Shown in pieces: positions 24,634-32,884 of a DNA stretch of 64,000 nt. Both the position numbers and the translations under genes were made by a program. This DNA comes from Nocardioides sp. Root1257. Lineage in GTDB: Bacteria; Actinomycetota; Actinomycetes; Propionibacteriales; Nocardioidaceae. Under the pieces are notes generated by a model. The model saw only the letters and a program-made list of their open reading frames with translations. It searched no databases and was not told the DNA's origin. The stretch is taken from NCBI RefSeq assembly GCF_001425175.1, contig NZ_LMDV01000010.1, forward strand, positions 1 to 64,000, in the 5' to 3' direction. Position 1 is the first letter of the stretch. Each line of letters begins with the position of its first letter.

Positions 24634-25596
24634 ATCGGTGAGGACCCGGACCGGGCTCCCCGCGATCCAGGCGGCGACGTCCTCGACCGCCTCGGTGAAG
24701 AAGGTCCGGTAGTTGCCCTCGGTGACGTAGCCCAGGTGCGGCACGGCGAGGACGTTGGCGAGCTCGAGCAGCGGGTGCTCGCCGGGCAGCGGCTCCACGT
24801 CGTACACGTCGAGGCCGGCGCCCGCGATCGCGTCCGACCGCAGGGCGGCGACCAGGGCGTCGCCGTCGACGAGGCCCGCCCGCGCGGTGTTGACGAGGTA
24901 CGCCGTGGAGCGCATCGCCGCGAGCTCGGGAGCGCCGACGATCCCGCGGGTGGAGTCGGAGAGGACCAGGTGCAGCGACACCACGTCGGAGCGGGCGAAC
25001 AGCTCGGCCTTCGGGACCGGGCGCGCATCCGCGGCAGCGGCCCGCTCCTCGGTCAGGTGGGGGCTCCACGCGAGCACGTCCATGTCGAAGGCACGGGCGA
25101 CACGCGCGACCCGGGACCCGATCCGGCCCAGCCCGACGAGGCCGAGCGTCGCCCCGGCGAGGTCCGTCCCGACCGTCGACTGCCAGGGTGTGGCCGGGTC
25201 TGCGAACAGCTCGGACTCGGCGACCAGGTGCCGCGACAGGCCGAGGATCAGGGCCCACGTGAGCTCCACCGTCGGCGTCGGGAGCGAGCCGGTGCCGCAC
25301 ACGGTCACGTCGTGGTCGCGGCAGGCGTCGAGGTCGATCGAGGCGTTGCGCATCCCCGTGGTCACCACCAGCCGGAGCGACGGCAGCAGCTCGAGCAGGG
25401 TCCGGGTCAGCGGCGTCCGCTCCCGCATCAGCACCAGCACCTCGGCGCCCTCGAGGAGGTCGGCCAGGACGTCCTCGTCGCCGACGTGGTCACGGACGGC
25501 GGAGACGGTGACCCCGTCGAGCGTCGTCCAGTCGGCGTACGACGTGGCGACGCCCTGGTAGTCGTCGAGGATCACGCAGTGCAGGGGATCGGGCAC
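24625..25596 (-). CDS. D-2-hydroxyacid dehydrogenase family protein
   Basis: A 323-residue NAD-dependent 2-hydroxyacid dehydrogenase. It has the Rossmann motif GLGRIGSRVARVA at about residues 155-167, the catalytic-domain signature SLHLVLSDSTRGIVG, the NTARAGLVDGDAL segment with the substrate Arg, and an HP-H type end (VPHLGYVTEGNY) supplying the catalytic His. Substrate unknown (phosphoglycerate-like or other 2-oxoacids). The GTG at 25596 has GGGAGG eight bases upstream; an ATG 30 bases earlier lies in the rplA terminator and has no ribosome site. It is inserted between rplA and rplJ in the ribosomal protein block. Confidence 0.85.
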   Translation of the reverse strand: MPDPLHCVILDDYQGVATSYADWTTLDGVTVSAVRDHVGDEDVLADLLEGAEVLVLMRERTPLTRTLLELLPSLRLVVTTGMRNASIDLDACRDHDVTVCGTGSLPTPTVELTWALILGLSRHLVAESELFADPATPWQSTVGTDLAGATLGLVGLGRIGSRVARVARAFDMDVLAWSPHLTEERAAAADARPVPKAELFARSDVVSLHLVLSDSTRGIVGAPELAAMRSTAYLVNTARAGLVDGDALVAALRSDAIAGAGLDVYDVEPLPGEHPLLELANVLAVPHLGYVTEGNYRTFFTEAVEDVAAWIAGSPVRVLTDLS

Positions 25597-25631
25597 GCGG
25601 CCAGCCTCCCAGATGCCCCACGACATGCACA

Positions 25632-25663
25632 GAAGCCCGCCACCCAGGTGGGTGACGGGCTTC
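25632..25663 (-). terminator. rplKA terminator
   Basis: A 14-bp stem with one mismatch and a four-base loop starts 16 bases past the rplA stop. It ends the rplK-rplA transcript before the dehydrogenase gene. No clear T tract follows. Confidence 0.75.
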
Positions 25664-25678
25664 CGCGGTGGATCTGGG

Positions 25679-26398
25679 TCAGGCGGTGGCCTCGTCCTCG
25701 ACCGCGACGTTCTTGGTGCGGTTGGGGTCGACCTGGACGCCGGGGCCCATGGTCGTGGAGACGGTGACCTTCTTGATGTAGCGGCCCTTCGAGCTGGCCG
25801 GCTTCAGACGCAGCACCTCGTCGAGCGCCGCGGCGTAGTTCTCCGCGAGCTGGCCCTCGGAGAAGGAGGCCTTGCCGATGATGAAGTGCAGGTTGGCGTG
25901 GCGGTCGACGCGGAACTCGATCTTGCCGCCCTTGATGTCGGACACGGCCTTGGCCACGTCCGGCGTCACGGTGCCGGTCTTCGGGTTCGGCATCAGGCCA
26001 CGCGGGCCGAGCACGCGGCCCAGACGGCCGACCTTGCCCATCATGTCGGGGGTCGCGACGACGGCGTCGAAGTCGAGCCACCCGCCGGCGACCTTCTCGA
26101 CCAGCTCGTCGCCACCGACAACGTCGGCGCCGGCCTCACGGGCGGCCTCGGCCTTGTCGGCGTTCGCGAACACGAGGACGCGAGCGGTCTTGCCGGTGCC
26201 GTGCGGCAGGTTCACGGTGCCGCGAACCATCTGGTCGGCCTTGCGCGGGTCGACGCCGAGACGCATGACGACGTCCACGGTCTCGTCGAACTTCTTCTTG
26301 CTGGTGGTCTTCGCGATCTTGATCGCGGCCAGCGGGGCGTGGAGCTCGTCCTTGTCGAACGTGTCCGCCGCCGCGCGGTAGGTCTTGCTGCGCTGCAT
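25679..26398 (-). CDS. rplA: Ribosomal protein L1
   Basis: A 239-residue large-subunit protein of the L1 stalk. It shows TVNLPHGTGK, the GPRGLMPNPKTGTVT signature and EFRVDRHANLHFIIGK. The ATG at 26398 has GAGAAG upstream and matches the normal start (MQRSKTYR). It lies 62 bp after rplK on the same strand. L1 commonly represses the rplKA transcript by binding its mRNA. Confidence 0.97.
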   Translation of the reverse strand: MQRSKTYRAAADTFDKDELHAPLAAIKIAKTTSKKKFDETVDVVMRLGVDPRKADQMVRGTVNLPHGTGKTARVLVFANADKAEAAREAGADVVGGDELVEKVAGGWLDFDAVVATPDMMGKVGRLGRVLGPRGLMPNPKTGTVTPDVAKAVSDIKGGKIEFRVDRHANLHFIIGKASFSEGQLAENYAAALDEVLRLKPASSKGRYIKKVTVSTTMGPGVQVDPNRTKNVAVEDEATA

Positions 26399-26460
26399 GT
26401 GCTTCTCGTTTCTCTTCGAAAAAGATATGTGGTTAGCGGGCCAGCGCGGCCCTCCCACGG

Positions 26461-26889
26461 TCAGTCGGTCGTGACACCCATCGAACGGGCGGTGCCCTCG
26501 ACGATCTTCATGGCTGCGTCGATGTCGTTCGCGTTCAGGTCGGGCAGCTTGGTCTGGGCGATCTCGCGCACCTGGTCCTTGGTCAGCTTGCCGACCTTCT
26601 CCGTGTGCGGGGTGCCCGAGCCCTTCTTCAGACCGGCGGCCTTCTTGATCAGCTCGGCGGCCGGCGGGGTCTTGGTGATGAAGGTGAACGAACGGTCCTC
26701 GTAGATGGTGATCTCGACGGGGACGACGTTGCCGCGCATGGACTCGGTCTGCGCGTTGTAGGCCTTGCAGAACTCCATGATGTTCACGCCGTGCGGACCG
26801 AGAGCGGTACCGACGGGCGGAGCAGGAGTCGCGGCACCGGCCTGGAGCTGCACCTTGACGAGCGCGGCGATCTTCTTCTTGGGAGGCAT
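26461..26889 (-). CDS. rplK: Ribosomal protein L11
   Basis: A 142-residue protein of the GTPase-associated centre, needed for thiostrepton binding and the stringent response. It starts MPPKKKIAALVKVQLQAG, has the Pro-rich TPAPPVGTALGPHGVNI segment and the C-terminal rRNA-binding KGSGTPHTEKVGKL. Length is normal. A small inverted repeat lies in its leader. Confidence 0.97.
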   Translation of the reverse strand: MPPKKKIAALVKVQLQAGAATPAPPVGTALGPHGVNIMEFCKAYNAQTESMRGNVVPVEITIYEDRSFTFITKTPPAAELIKKAAGLKKGSGTPHTEKVGKLTKDQVREIAQTKLPDLNANDIDAAMKIVEGTARSMGVTTD

Positions 26890-26920
26890 CGTGCTTCTCT
26901 TTCTGTCTCGTGGTCATGAC

Positions 26921-26941
26921 GAGGAGTACGTCGTACGCCTC
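26921..26941 (-). promoter_or_regulatory. Inverted repeat in the rplK leader
   Basis: A 9-bp stem with one mismatch and a 3-base loop (GAGGAGTAC-GTC-GTACGCCTC on the plus strand) ends about 32 bases before the rplK ATG. It could be the L1 translational operator or a protein-binding palindrome; the sequence alone does not decide. Confidence 0.35.
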
Positions 26942-27027
26942 TGCCACCTACTGCTGGAGCCCGGTTGAGCGTGGGCAACCTGACTATTGTGCGGCGGTTC
27001 TCGAGTTCTGTGAAATCCGGATCCTCT

Positions 27028-27088
27028 GGATTTCGAGACGCGTCGCCCGCCCGCGCTTCGCGCGGTCGAGCCGAGCGCTCCTCAATCC
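27028..27088. repeat. REP-like palindromic element between nusG and rplK
   Basis: GGATTTCGAG at the left and CTCCTCAATCC at the right form an outer inverted repeat around a GC-rich centre with a nested hairpin (CCCGCGC-TTC-GCGCGG type). The layout (GGnnTTTCGAG... CTCAAnCC) matches a second copy at 61650-61688 in another convergent or intergenic gap. An adjacent stem (GAAATCCGGA-TCC-TCTGGATTTC, 27012-27034) overlaps its left edge. The rest of the 238-bp gap holds the nusG terminator and the rplK leader. Confidence 0.5.
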
Positions 27089-27102
27089 CAGCGCGGGCTT
27101 GC

Positions 27103-27129
27103 GAAGTTGCCGGCTACGCCGGCGACTTC
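27103..27129 (-). terminator. secE-nusG terminator candidate
   Basis: An 11-bp stem with one mismatch (GAAGTTGCCGG / CCGGCGACTTC) and a five-base loop overlaps the nusG stop codon. No T tract follows, so termination strength is uncertain. Confidence 0.5.
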
Positions 27130-27991
27130 ACACGCGCTGGATCTGCGAGAACGACAGCTCGACCGGGGTCTCGCGGCCGAAGATCTCGACGAGGGCCTTG
27201 ACGCGCTGCGACTCGGCGTTGATCTCGGTGATCGTCGCGTGCAGCGTGGCGAACGGGCCGTCGACCACCATGACGGAGTCGGACACGTCGAAGTCGGCGA
27301 CCTCGACCGGCTTCTTCGCCGCGGCACCGGACGAGGCGCTCGGGGTCCCGGCCGCGGCGGCCTCGGCCTCGGCGCGGGCGACGACGGCGGGGGCGAGCAT
27401 GCTCTCGACCTCGGACATCGACAGCGGCACCGGCTGGTGACTGTGGCCGACGAAGCCGGTGACGGACGGGGTGTGCCGAACCGCGGACCAGGACTCGTCG
27501 GTGAGGTCCATGCGGACCAGGACGTAGCCGGGGAGGACGGTGCGCTTGACCATCTTGCGCTGGCCGTTCTTGATCTCCGCGACCTCCTCGGTGGGGACCA
27601 CGATCTCGTGGATGTAGTCCTCCATGTTGAGGGAGATGATGCGGTTCTCGAGGTTCGACTTCACCCGGTTCTCCATACCGGAGTAGGTGTGCACGACGAA
27701 CCAGTCACCGGGCTTGGCCCACAGCTCGCGGCGGAAGACCTCGAGCGGGTCGTTGTCGTCGGCGTCGTCGGCGGACTCGTCACCCTCGGGGCCCTCGTCG
27801 CCCTCGGCCTCGGACATCTCGATGCTCGAGGCGCCGTCGGCCCGGGTGTCGTCGAGACCCCGCGTCTCGTCGCTGTCCTCGTCGGTGACCTCGGCGTCCA
27901 GGCGCGGGTCTTCCTCGATCTCGGGGCCGTCGTTCGGCTCGCCGTACTGGTCCTCGAGGGTGGGCTCCTGCTCAGACACGTCCTGCTCCAT
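27128..27991 (-). CDS. nusG: Transcription termination/antitermination factor NusG
   Basis: A 287-residue NusG. About 85 N-terminal residues are strongly acidic (Asp/Glu/Ser), as in other actinobacterial NusG proteins but long. The NGN domain follows (GDWFVVHTYSGMENRVKSNLENR, split here for length, then VLPGYVLVRMDL and TGFVGHSHQPVPLS). An Ala-rich linker and the C-terminal KOW domain (VMVVDGPFATLHATITEIN... GRETPVELSFSQIQ) complete it. The ATG at 27991 is used; a GTG directly before it is equally possible. It is 36 bp after secE and forms an operon with it. Confidence 0.95.
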   Translation of the reverse strand: MEQDVSEQEPTLEDQYGEPNDGPEIEEDPRLDAEVTDEDSDETRGLDDTRADGASSIEMSEAEGDEGPEGDESADDADDNDPLEVFRRELWAKPGDWFVVHTYSGMENRVKSNLENRIISLNMEDYIHEIVVPTEEVAEIKNGQRKMVKRTVLPGYVLVRMDLTDESWSAVRHTPSVTGFVGHSHQPVPLSMSEVESMLAPAVVARAEAEAAAAGTPSASSGAAAKKPVEVADFDVSDSVMVVDGPFATLHATITEINAESQRVKALVEIFGRETPVELSFSQIQRV

Positions 27992-28027
27992 CACGTTGGG
28001 TGCTGCTGTGGTCGATCCGCCGGTCGG

Positions 28028-28276
28028 TCAGGATGACGAGCCGCCCGAGAAGACCTCGAAGGCGAGCTTGCCGAAGCCCAGGTCGAGCAGCGAGACGAGC
28101 GTCATCATGAAGATCACGAACACCATCACCACGATGAAGTAGGTGATCAGCTGTTCCTGCGTCGGGTAGACGACCTTGCGGAGCTCGGCCACCACCTGGC
28201 GGTAGAACGTGGGGAGGCTGGTGCGCTTGTGGGCGCTGCCGCCCCGCTCACCGTGGACCGCCTTGCTGTCCGGCAC
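28028..28276 (-). CDS. secE: Preprotein translocase subunit SecE
   Basis: An 82-residue single-span SecE. It has the conserved amphipathic helix and hinge (YRQVVAELRKVVYPTQEQL) and one membrane segment (YFIVVMVFVIFMMTLVSLLD). The GTG at 28276 has GAGAGGG about ten bases upstream; earlier in-frame starts would run into the tRNA-Trp gene. Part of the SecYEG channel. Sits in the standard tRNA-Trp, secE, nusG order. Confidence 0.93.
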   Translation of the reverse strand: MPDSKAVHGERGGSAHKRTSLPTFYRQVVAELRKVVYPTQEQLITYFIVVMVFVIFMMTLVSLLDLGFGKLAFEVFSGGSSS

Positions 28277-28315
28277 TCCGGTCACACCCTCTCGATTCGT
28301 ACCTGACTGACCTTG

Positions 28316-28388
28316 CAGGGCACGAGGGACTTGAACCCCCAACCTTCGGTTTTGGAGACCGATGCTCTGCCAGTTGAGCTAGTGCCCT
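28316..28388 (-). tRNA. trpT: tRNA-Trp (anticodon CCA)
   Basis: A 73-base cloverleaf. The acceptor stem AGGGCAC pairs with GTGCCCT, the anticodon loop is CTCCAAA closed by TCGGT/ACCGA, and the T arm is GGGGGTTCAAGTCCC. The discriminator base is G, normal for tRNA-Trp, and CCA is not encoded. A candidate promoter (TTGGTG at 28484-28489, 19-bp spacer, TAGACT at 28459-28464, minus strand) lies upstream. Confidence 0.97.
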
Positions 28389-28548
28389 CCGGTGGACCCT
28401 GCACCGCCGAAACCGTTTCCGGGCGCGGCCGAGCATCTGGCTGATCCACCAAACCCGGAGTCTACGGTCCCCGTGGTCGAGAGCACCAATCAGGTCTGTC
28501 CGCGGACCGGCGCGGTCGCGCGCGGGCCGGCTCTGACACGATGGGAGG

Positions 28549-29841
28549 GTGAGCGAGCAGCAGCCCCCCAACCAGCGACTGGCCGACCTGTCCCCCGCCG
28601 AGCTGGCCGCGTTCCGCCAGACCCAGCAGACGGCGTACGACGAGCTCGTCGCCGCCGGCCTCAGCCTGGACCTCACCCGCGGCAAGCCCTCGGCCGAGCA
28701 GCTCGACCTCTCCGACGCCCTGCTGACGCTGCCCACGACGACCACGACGCCGGACGGCGTCGACGCCCGCAACTACGGCGGCCTCGCCGGCGTCACCGAG
28801 CTCCGGGCGATGTTCGCCGAGCTGCTCGGCATCGAGCTCGACCAGCTCTCCGCGCAGGGCACGTCGAGCCTGACGCTGATGAAGGACGTCCTCTCCTACC
28901 TGTGGCTGAAGGGCGGCGTCGACTCCGAGCGGCCGTGGGCCGCCGAGGAGAAGGTCCGCTTCATCTGCCCGGTGCCCGGCTACGACCGGCACTTCACGCT
29001 GCTGGAGTGGTTCGGCATCGAGATGATCCCGGTGCCGATGACCGACGACGGCCCGGACGTCGACGCGGTCGCGGCCCTGGTGGCCGACGACCCCTCGATC
29101 AAGGGGATGTGGCTGGTCCCGACCTACGCGAACCCGACCGGGCAGGTCACGACGCAGGAGGTCGCCGAGCGCCTGGCGTCGATGCCGACCGCGGCGCCGG
29201 ACTTCAAGATCTTCTGGGACAACGCCTACGCGCTGCACCACCTGACGCCCGAGGAGACGAAGAGCGCCGACATCCTGTCGCTCGCGGCGGTCGCCGGCCA
29301 CCCGCACCGTCCCGTCCTCTTCGCCTCGACCTCCAAGATCACCTGGGCCGGCGCCGGCGTGGCGTTCGTGGGCGGCTCCCGGGAGACCATGACCTGGTAC
29401 CACGCCCACCTCGGCCTCGGCTCGATCGGCCCCGACAAGGTCAACCACCTGCGGCACCTCGAGCTCTTCGGCTCGGTCCAGGGCGTCCGCGACCACATGG
29501 CCAAGCACCGCGCGCTGCTCGCCCCGAAGTTCGCCGAGGTGGAGCGGATCCTCTCCGAGCGGCTCGGCGGGCTCGGGATCGCGACGTGGGGCCAGCCGCG
29601 CGGCGGCTACTTCGTCAGCCTCGACGTGCTGCCCGGCACGGCGACCCGGGTCATCGAGCTGGCCAAGGCGGCCGGGGTCGCCCTCACGCCGGCCGGCTCG
29701 GCGTACCCCTACCGCCGCGACCCGGGCGACACCAACATCCGCCTCGCCCCGACGTACCCGACCCTGGGCGAGGTGACCGGAGCGATGGAGGCCGTGGCCA
29801 CCTGCGTGCTGCTCGCGGCGGCCGAGAAGCTGGGCGGCTGA
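28549..29841 (+). CDS. Class I aminotransferase, MocR-type aspartate aminotransferase family
   Basis: A 430-residue PLP enzyme. The markers DLTRGKPS (about 42-49), NYGGLAG, PGYDRHF, YANPTG, the PLP Lys in ASTSKITWAGAG and the C-terminal Arg in NIRLAPTYP place it in the subgroup Ic aspartate aminotransferases known from corynebacteria. It probably interconverts aspartate and glutamate with their oxoacids. The GTG start has GGGAGG directly abutting it, too close for a normal ribosome site; a -10-like CACGAT (28537-28542) lies six bases before the GTG, suggesting a leaderless mRNA. It is divergent from tRNA-Trp. Confidence 0.85.
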   Translation: MSEQQPPNQRLADLSPAELAAFRQTQQTAYDELVAAGLSLDLTRGKPSAEQLDLSDALLTLPTTTTTPDGVDARNYGGLAGVTELRAMFAELLGIELDQLSAQGTSSLTLMKDVLSYLWLKGGVDSERPWAAEEKVRFICPVPGYDRHFTLLEWFGIEMIPVPMTDDGPDVDAVAALVADDPSIKGMWLVPTYANPTGQVTTQEVAERLASMPTAAPDFKIFWDNAYALHHLTPEETKSADILSLAAVAGHPHRPVLFASTSKITWAGAGVAFVGGSRETMTWYHAHLGLGSIGPDKVNHLRHLELFGSVQGVRDHMAKHRALLAPKFAEVERILSERLGGLGIATWGQPRGGYFVSLDVLPGTATRVIELAKAAGVALTPAGSAYPYRRDPGDTNIRLAPTYPTLGEVTGAMEAVATCVLLAAAEKLGG

Positions 29842-29852
29842 CCACCGCCACC

Positions 29853-30869
29853 ATGCGCGATCTCCTCACGCTCCCGAAGGCGCACCTGCACCTGCACTTC
29901 ACGGGGTCGATGCGGCACTCGACCCTGCTCGAGCTGGCGACCCGCGACGGCATCGCGCTGCCCGACCAGCTGGTCGAGGAGTGGCCGCCGACCCTGTCAG
30001 CCGCGGACGAGAAGGGCTGGTTCCGCTTCCAGCGCCTCTACGACGTGGCCCGGTCGGTGCTGCGCACCGAGGACGACGTACGTCGGCTGGTGCGCGAGGC
30101 CGCCGAGGACGACGTCCGCGACGGCGGGCGCTGGCTGGAGATCCAGGTCGACCCCAGCGGGTACGGCGCCCGCTTCGGCGGCATCACCGAGTTCACCGAC
30201 CTGGTGCTCGACGCGGTGCGGGACGCGTCGAGCACGACCGGGCTCGGGATGGCCGTCGTGATCGCCGCCAACCGCACCCGGCACCCGCTCGACGCGCGCA
30301 CCCTCGCCCGCCTCGCGGGGCAGTACGCCGGACGGGGGGTCGTCGGCTTCGGCCTCTCCAACGACGAGCGTCGCGGCAGCACCGCCGACTTCGCGTCGGC
30401 GTTCCGGATCGCCGATCGCGCCGGTCTGCTGCTGGCGCCGCACGGCGGCGAGCTGCGCGGACCCGAGCACATCCGCCTCTGCCTGGACGCGCTCGGCGCG
30501 GACCGGCTCGGCCACGGCGTGCGCGCTGCCGAGGACCCCGCGCTGCTCGACCGCATCGTCGAGGCCGGCGTCGCGCTGGAGGTCTGCCCGGTCTCCAACG
30601 TCGCGCTGGGCGTCTACTCCGACCTCACCTCGGTGCCGCTGCCGACCCTGCTCGCCGCCGGCGCGACGGTCGCCCTGGGCGCCGACGACCCGCTGCTGTT
30701 CGGCTCCCAGCTGGCCGGTCAGTACGCCACCATGCGCGCCGCCCACGAGCTCGACGACGCCCAGCTCGCCGAGCTGGCCCGGATGTCGGTGCGGGCCTCC
30801 CGTGCGCCCGACGACACGCGCGCGGCGATCCTCGCGGACATCGACCGGTGGCTGGCGGCTCCTGCCTGA
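29853..30869 (+). CDS. add: Adenosine deaminase family protein
   Basis: A 338-residue amidohydrolase. It has the metal HxH pair in KAHLHLHFTGS (His13, His15), the APHGGEL motif with the proton-donor Glu (usual form HAGE), LGHGVRA, LEVCPVSN and the LGADDPLLFG motif with paired Asp residues. These are the adenosine deaminase signatures. Adenosine/deoxyadenosine is the likely substrate; the Gly in HGGE and shorter N terminus leave adenine or a modified nucleoside possible. It starts 11 bp after the aminotransferase stop and is likely in the same transcript. Confidence 0.85.
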   Translation: MRDLLTLPKAHLHLHFTGSMRHSTLLELATRDGIALPDQLVEEWPPTLSAADEKGWFRFQRLYDVARSVLRTEDDVRRLVREAAEDDVRDGGRWLEIQVDPSGYGARFGGITEFTDLVLDAVRDASSTTGLGMAVVIAANRTRHPLDARTLARLAGQYAGRGVVGFGLSNDERRGSTADFASAFRIADRAGLLLAPHGGELRGPEHIRLCLDALGADRLGHGVRAAEDPALLDRIVEAGVALEVCPVSNVALGVYSDLTSVPLPTLLAAGATVALGADDPLLFGSQLAGQYATMRAAHELDDAQLAELARMSVRASRAPDDTRAAILADIDRWLAAPA

Positions 30870-31463
30870 CAGGATGTCGCGCATGACGACCGGTCCGGAG
30901 AACCCGTACGGCGAGCAGGACCCCTCCCCCTCGCCGTCCGACAGCCCGCCCCCGCCACCACCCGCCCCCTCGCCGTACGGCGCGCCCTCGCCGTACCAGC
31001 AGCCGCAGCAGCCGCCGTACGGGAACCCGTACCAGCAGCAGCCGTACCAGCAGCAGCCGCAGCCGCCCTACCAGCAGCAGGGCTACGGGCAGCCGGCGTA
31101 CCCCTACGCGACGCAGGCGCCGCCGACCGACGGGCTCGCGCTCGGCTCGATGATCACCGGCATCGCTGCCCTCGTGCTGTCCTGCGCCTACGGTCTCGGA
31201 CTGCTCGCGTCGCCGGTCGCGCTGGTGCTCGGCAAGGTGTCGCTCAACCGCATCAAGCGCTCCCAGGGCCAGCTCGGCGGCCACGGTCTGGCCCTCACCG
31301 GCTTCATCCTCGGCATCATCGGGACCGTGCTGCTGGTCCTCGCGATCGCGGTCCTCGTCGTCATCATCATCGTCGCGATCAACGACCCGAACGCCTTCGA
31401 CGACGCCAGCGCGAGCCTGACAGGATGACGCCATGACGACCGGACCGGAGAACCCGTACGGCG
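30864..31463 (+). repeat. 50-bp direct repeat spanning the starts of two DUF4190 genes
   Basis: GCCTGACAGGATG followed by the start region and first ten codons occurs at 30864-30913 and again at 31415-31463 with few differences. The first copy contains the stop of the adenosine deaminase gene, the second contains the last codons of the first DUF4190 gene read in another frame. The pattern marks a tandem duplication of the DUF4190 gene with its translation start. Confidence 0.7.
30883..31428 (+). CDS. DUF4190 membrane protein with Pro/Gln-rich N terminus (first copy)
   Basis: A 181-residue protein. Residues 1 to about 80 are disordered and rich in Pro, Gln and Tyr (repeats of PYQQQ). Two membrane helices follow (GSMITGIAALVLSCAYGLG and IIGTVLLVLAIAVLVVIII) around a short loop with VALVLGKVSLNRIKRS, the DUF4190 pattern. 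Function unknown; such proteins are common in actinobacteria and may be recruited to growth or division sites through the Pro-rich region. The ATG at 30883 has AGGA upstream; an ATG nine bases earlier is possible. It is the paralog of the next gene. Confidence 0.75.
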   Translation: MTTGPENPYGEQDPSPSPSDSPPPPPPAPSPYGAPSPYQQPQQPPYGNPYQQQPYQQQPQPPYQQQGYGQPAYPYATQAPPTDGLALGSMITGIAALVLSCAYGLGLLASPVALVLGKVSLNRIKRSQGQLGGHGLALTGFILGIIGTVLLVLAIAVLVVIIIVAINDPNAFDDASASLTG

Positions 31464-31858
31464 CACCGCAGGAGCCCTACCAGCAGCAGCCGCCCCAGCA
31501 GCCGCCGCCGTACGGGTACGGCCAGCCGTACGCCTACCAGCCGCCGGCGCCCAAGCACCCCTCGGCGACGACCGCCATGGTCCTGGGCATCATCGGCCTG
31601 GTCGGGATCCTGTCGTGCGGCGGCGTGACGCTGGTGCTGTCCCCGTTCGCGTGGGCGATCGGCAGCCGGGCCGTCAAGGAGATCGACGCAGCACCGCCCG
31701 GCACCGTCGGCGGCCGCGACGAGGCCAACAGCGGCCGGATCATGGGGATCGTCGGCACGATCCTGCTGATCCTCGCCGCGCTCGCGGTGGTCATCCTGAT
31801 CGTGGCGCTGGTCGCCGTCGGAACCAGCAGCAGCACGACGTACGACAGCGGCTACTGA
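31433..31858 (+). CDS. DUF4190 membrane protein (second copy)
   Basis: A 141-residue paralog of the preceding gene. The first ten residues (MTTGPENPYG) are identical, the Pro/Gln/Tyr segment is shorter (to about residue 45) and the two membrane helices are kept (TAMVLGIIGLVGILSCGG and IVGTILLILAALAVVILIV), with AWAIGSRAVKEID between them. It starts four bases after the first copy's stop and ends three bases before the convergent murB gene. Confidence 0.75.
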   Translation: MTTGPENPYGAPQEPYQQQPPQQPPPYGYGQPYAYQPPAPKHPSATTAMVLGIIGLVGILSCGGVTLVLSPFAWAIGSRAVKEIDAAPPGTVGGRDEANSGRIMGIVGTILLILAALAVVILIVALVAVGTSSSTTYDSGY

Positions 31859-31861
31859 GAG

Positions 31862-32884
31862 CTACAGCTCGCAGCCGACCAGGACCGGCTCGTTGACCAG
31901 CACGATCCCGAACCGCTCCGCCACGCCGTCGCGGACCTCCCGGGCCAGCGCGAGCAGGTCGTCGGTCCTGGCGCCACCCCGGTTGGTGAGCGCCAGCGTG
32001 TGCTTGGTCGAGAGCGAGACGCGCTCGGTGCCGTAGCCCTTCGCGAACCCGGCGTGGTCGATCAGCCAGGCGGCACTCGTCTTGACCCGGCCATCGGGCT
32101 GCGGCCAGGCCGGCGCGCCCTCGGGCACGGCGTCGGCGTCGACCACCGGGTTGGTGAAGAACGACCCGGCGCTCCAGGTGTCGTGGTCGGCCGCGTCGAG
32201 CACCATCCCCTTGCCGCGGCGCAGGCCGAGGACGGCCTCGCGTACGTCGCCGAGCGGTGCCCGCTCACCCAGCTCGACACCCAGGGCGCGGGCGAGCTCG
32301 GCGTACGCCACCGGTGCGCCGAGGTCGCCCTGGCGGAGCTGGAAGGACACGGACAGCACGACGTGGCGCGACGGGTCCTGCTTGAAGCGTGAGGTCCGGT
32401 AGCCGAAGCGGCAGTCGGCGTTCGCGAAGGTGCGCACGCCGCGCAGGGTCCGGTCCCAGACCCGCACGCGCGTAATCGTCTGGCTGACCTCCTGGCCGTA
32501 GGCGCCGACGTTCTGCACCGGCGTCGCCCCCACGGACCCGGGGATCCCCGAGAGCGCCTCGATGCCCACCCATCCGCGCTCGGAAGCCAGGGCGACGACG
32601 TCGTCCCAGCTCTCGCCGGCGGCGACGGTGACCGTGGCGCCGCCGCAGGTGGGCTCGTCGTCGGCCTCGATCTCGGCGCCGGTGGTCGCGACCTCGATGA
32701 CCGTGCCCTGGAAGCCGCCGTCGGCGACCACCAGGTTGCTGCCGCCGCCGAGCACCAGGACCGGCTCGCCCGCGGTGTCGGCGTCGACGAGCGCGTCGGT
32801 CAGCTCGGCCTCGGTGGTGGCCCGGACCCAGCGCTCGGCCGGGCCGCCGAGCCGGAGCGTCGTGCGCTCCCGCAGCTCCGTCAT
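31862..32884 (-). CDS. murB: UDP-N-acetylenolpyruvoylglucosamine reductase
   Basis: A 340-residue flavoenzyme of peptidoglycan precursor synthesis (NADPH reduction of UDP-GlcNAc-enolpyruvate to UDP-MurNAc, in the cytoplasm). FAD contacts are in GGGSNLVVAD (about 46-55) and GIPGSVGATPVQNVGAYGQEV (split across about 108-128). The catalytic Ser is in AGSFFTNPV and the C-terminal Glu in NEPVLVG. The ATG at 32884 overlaps the hadB stop by four bases, so hadA-hadB-murB form one unit. This linkage is common in actinobacteria. Confidence 0.95.
   Translation of the reverse strand: MTELRERTTLRLGGPAERWVRATTEAELTDALVDADTAGEPVLVLGGGSNLVVADGGFQGTVIEVATTGAEIEADDEPTCGGATVTVAAGESWDDVVALASERGWVGIEALSGIPGSVGATPVQNVGAYGQEVSQTITRVRVWDRTLRGVRTFANADCRFGYRTSRFKQDPSRHVVLSVSFQLRQGDLGAPVAYAELARALGVELGERAPLGDVREAVLGLRRGKGMVLDAADHDTWSAGSFFTNPVVDADAVPEGAPAWPQPDGRVKTSAAWLIDHAGFAKGYGTERVSLSTKHTLALTNRGGARTDDLLALAREVRDGVAERFGIVLVNEPVLVGCEL

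Noticed and set aside
28389..29850. A long plus-strand frame beginning before the aminotransferase and running into adenosine deaminase
   Set aside because: Its first part is an out-of-frame reading of the aminotransferase gene; only the part from 29853 is the real adenosine deaminase.
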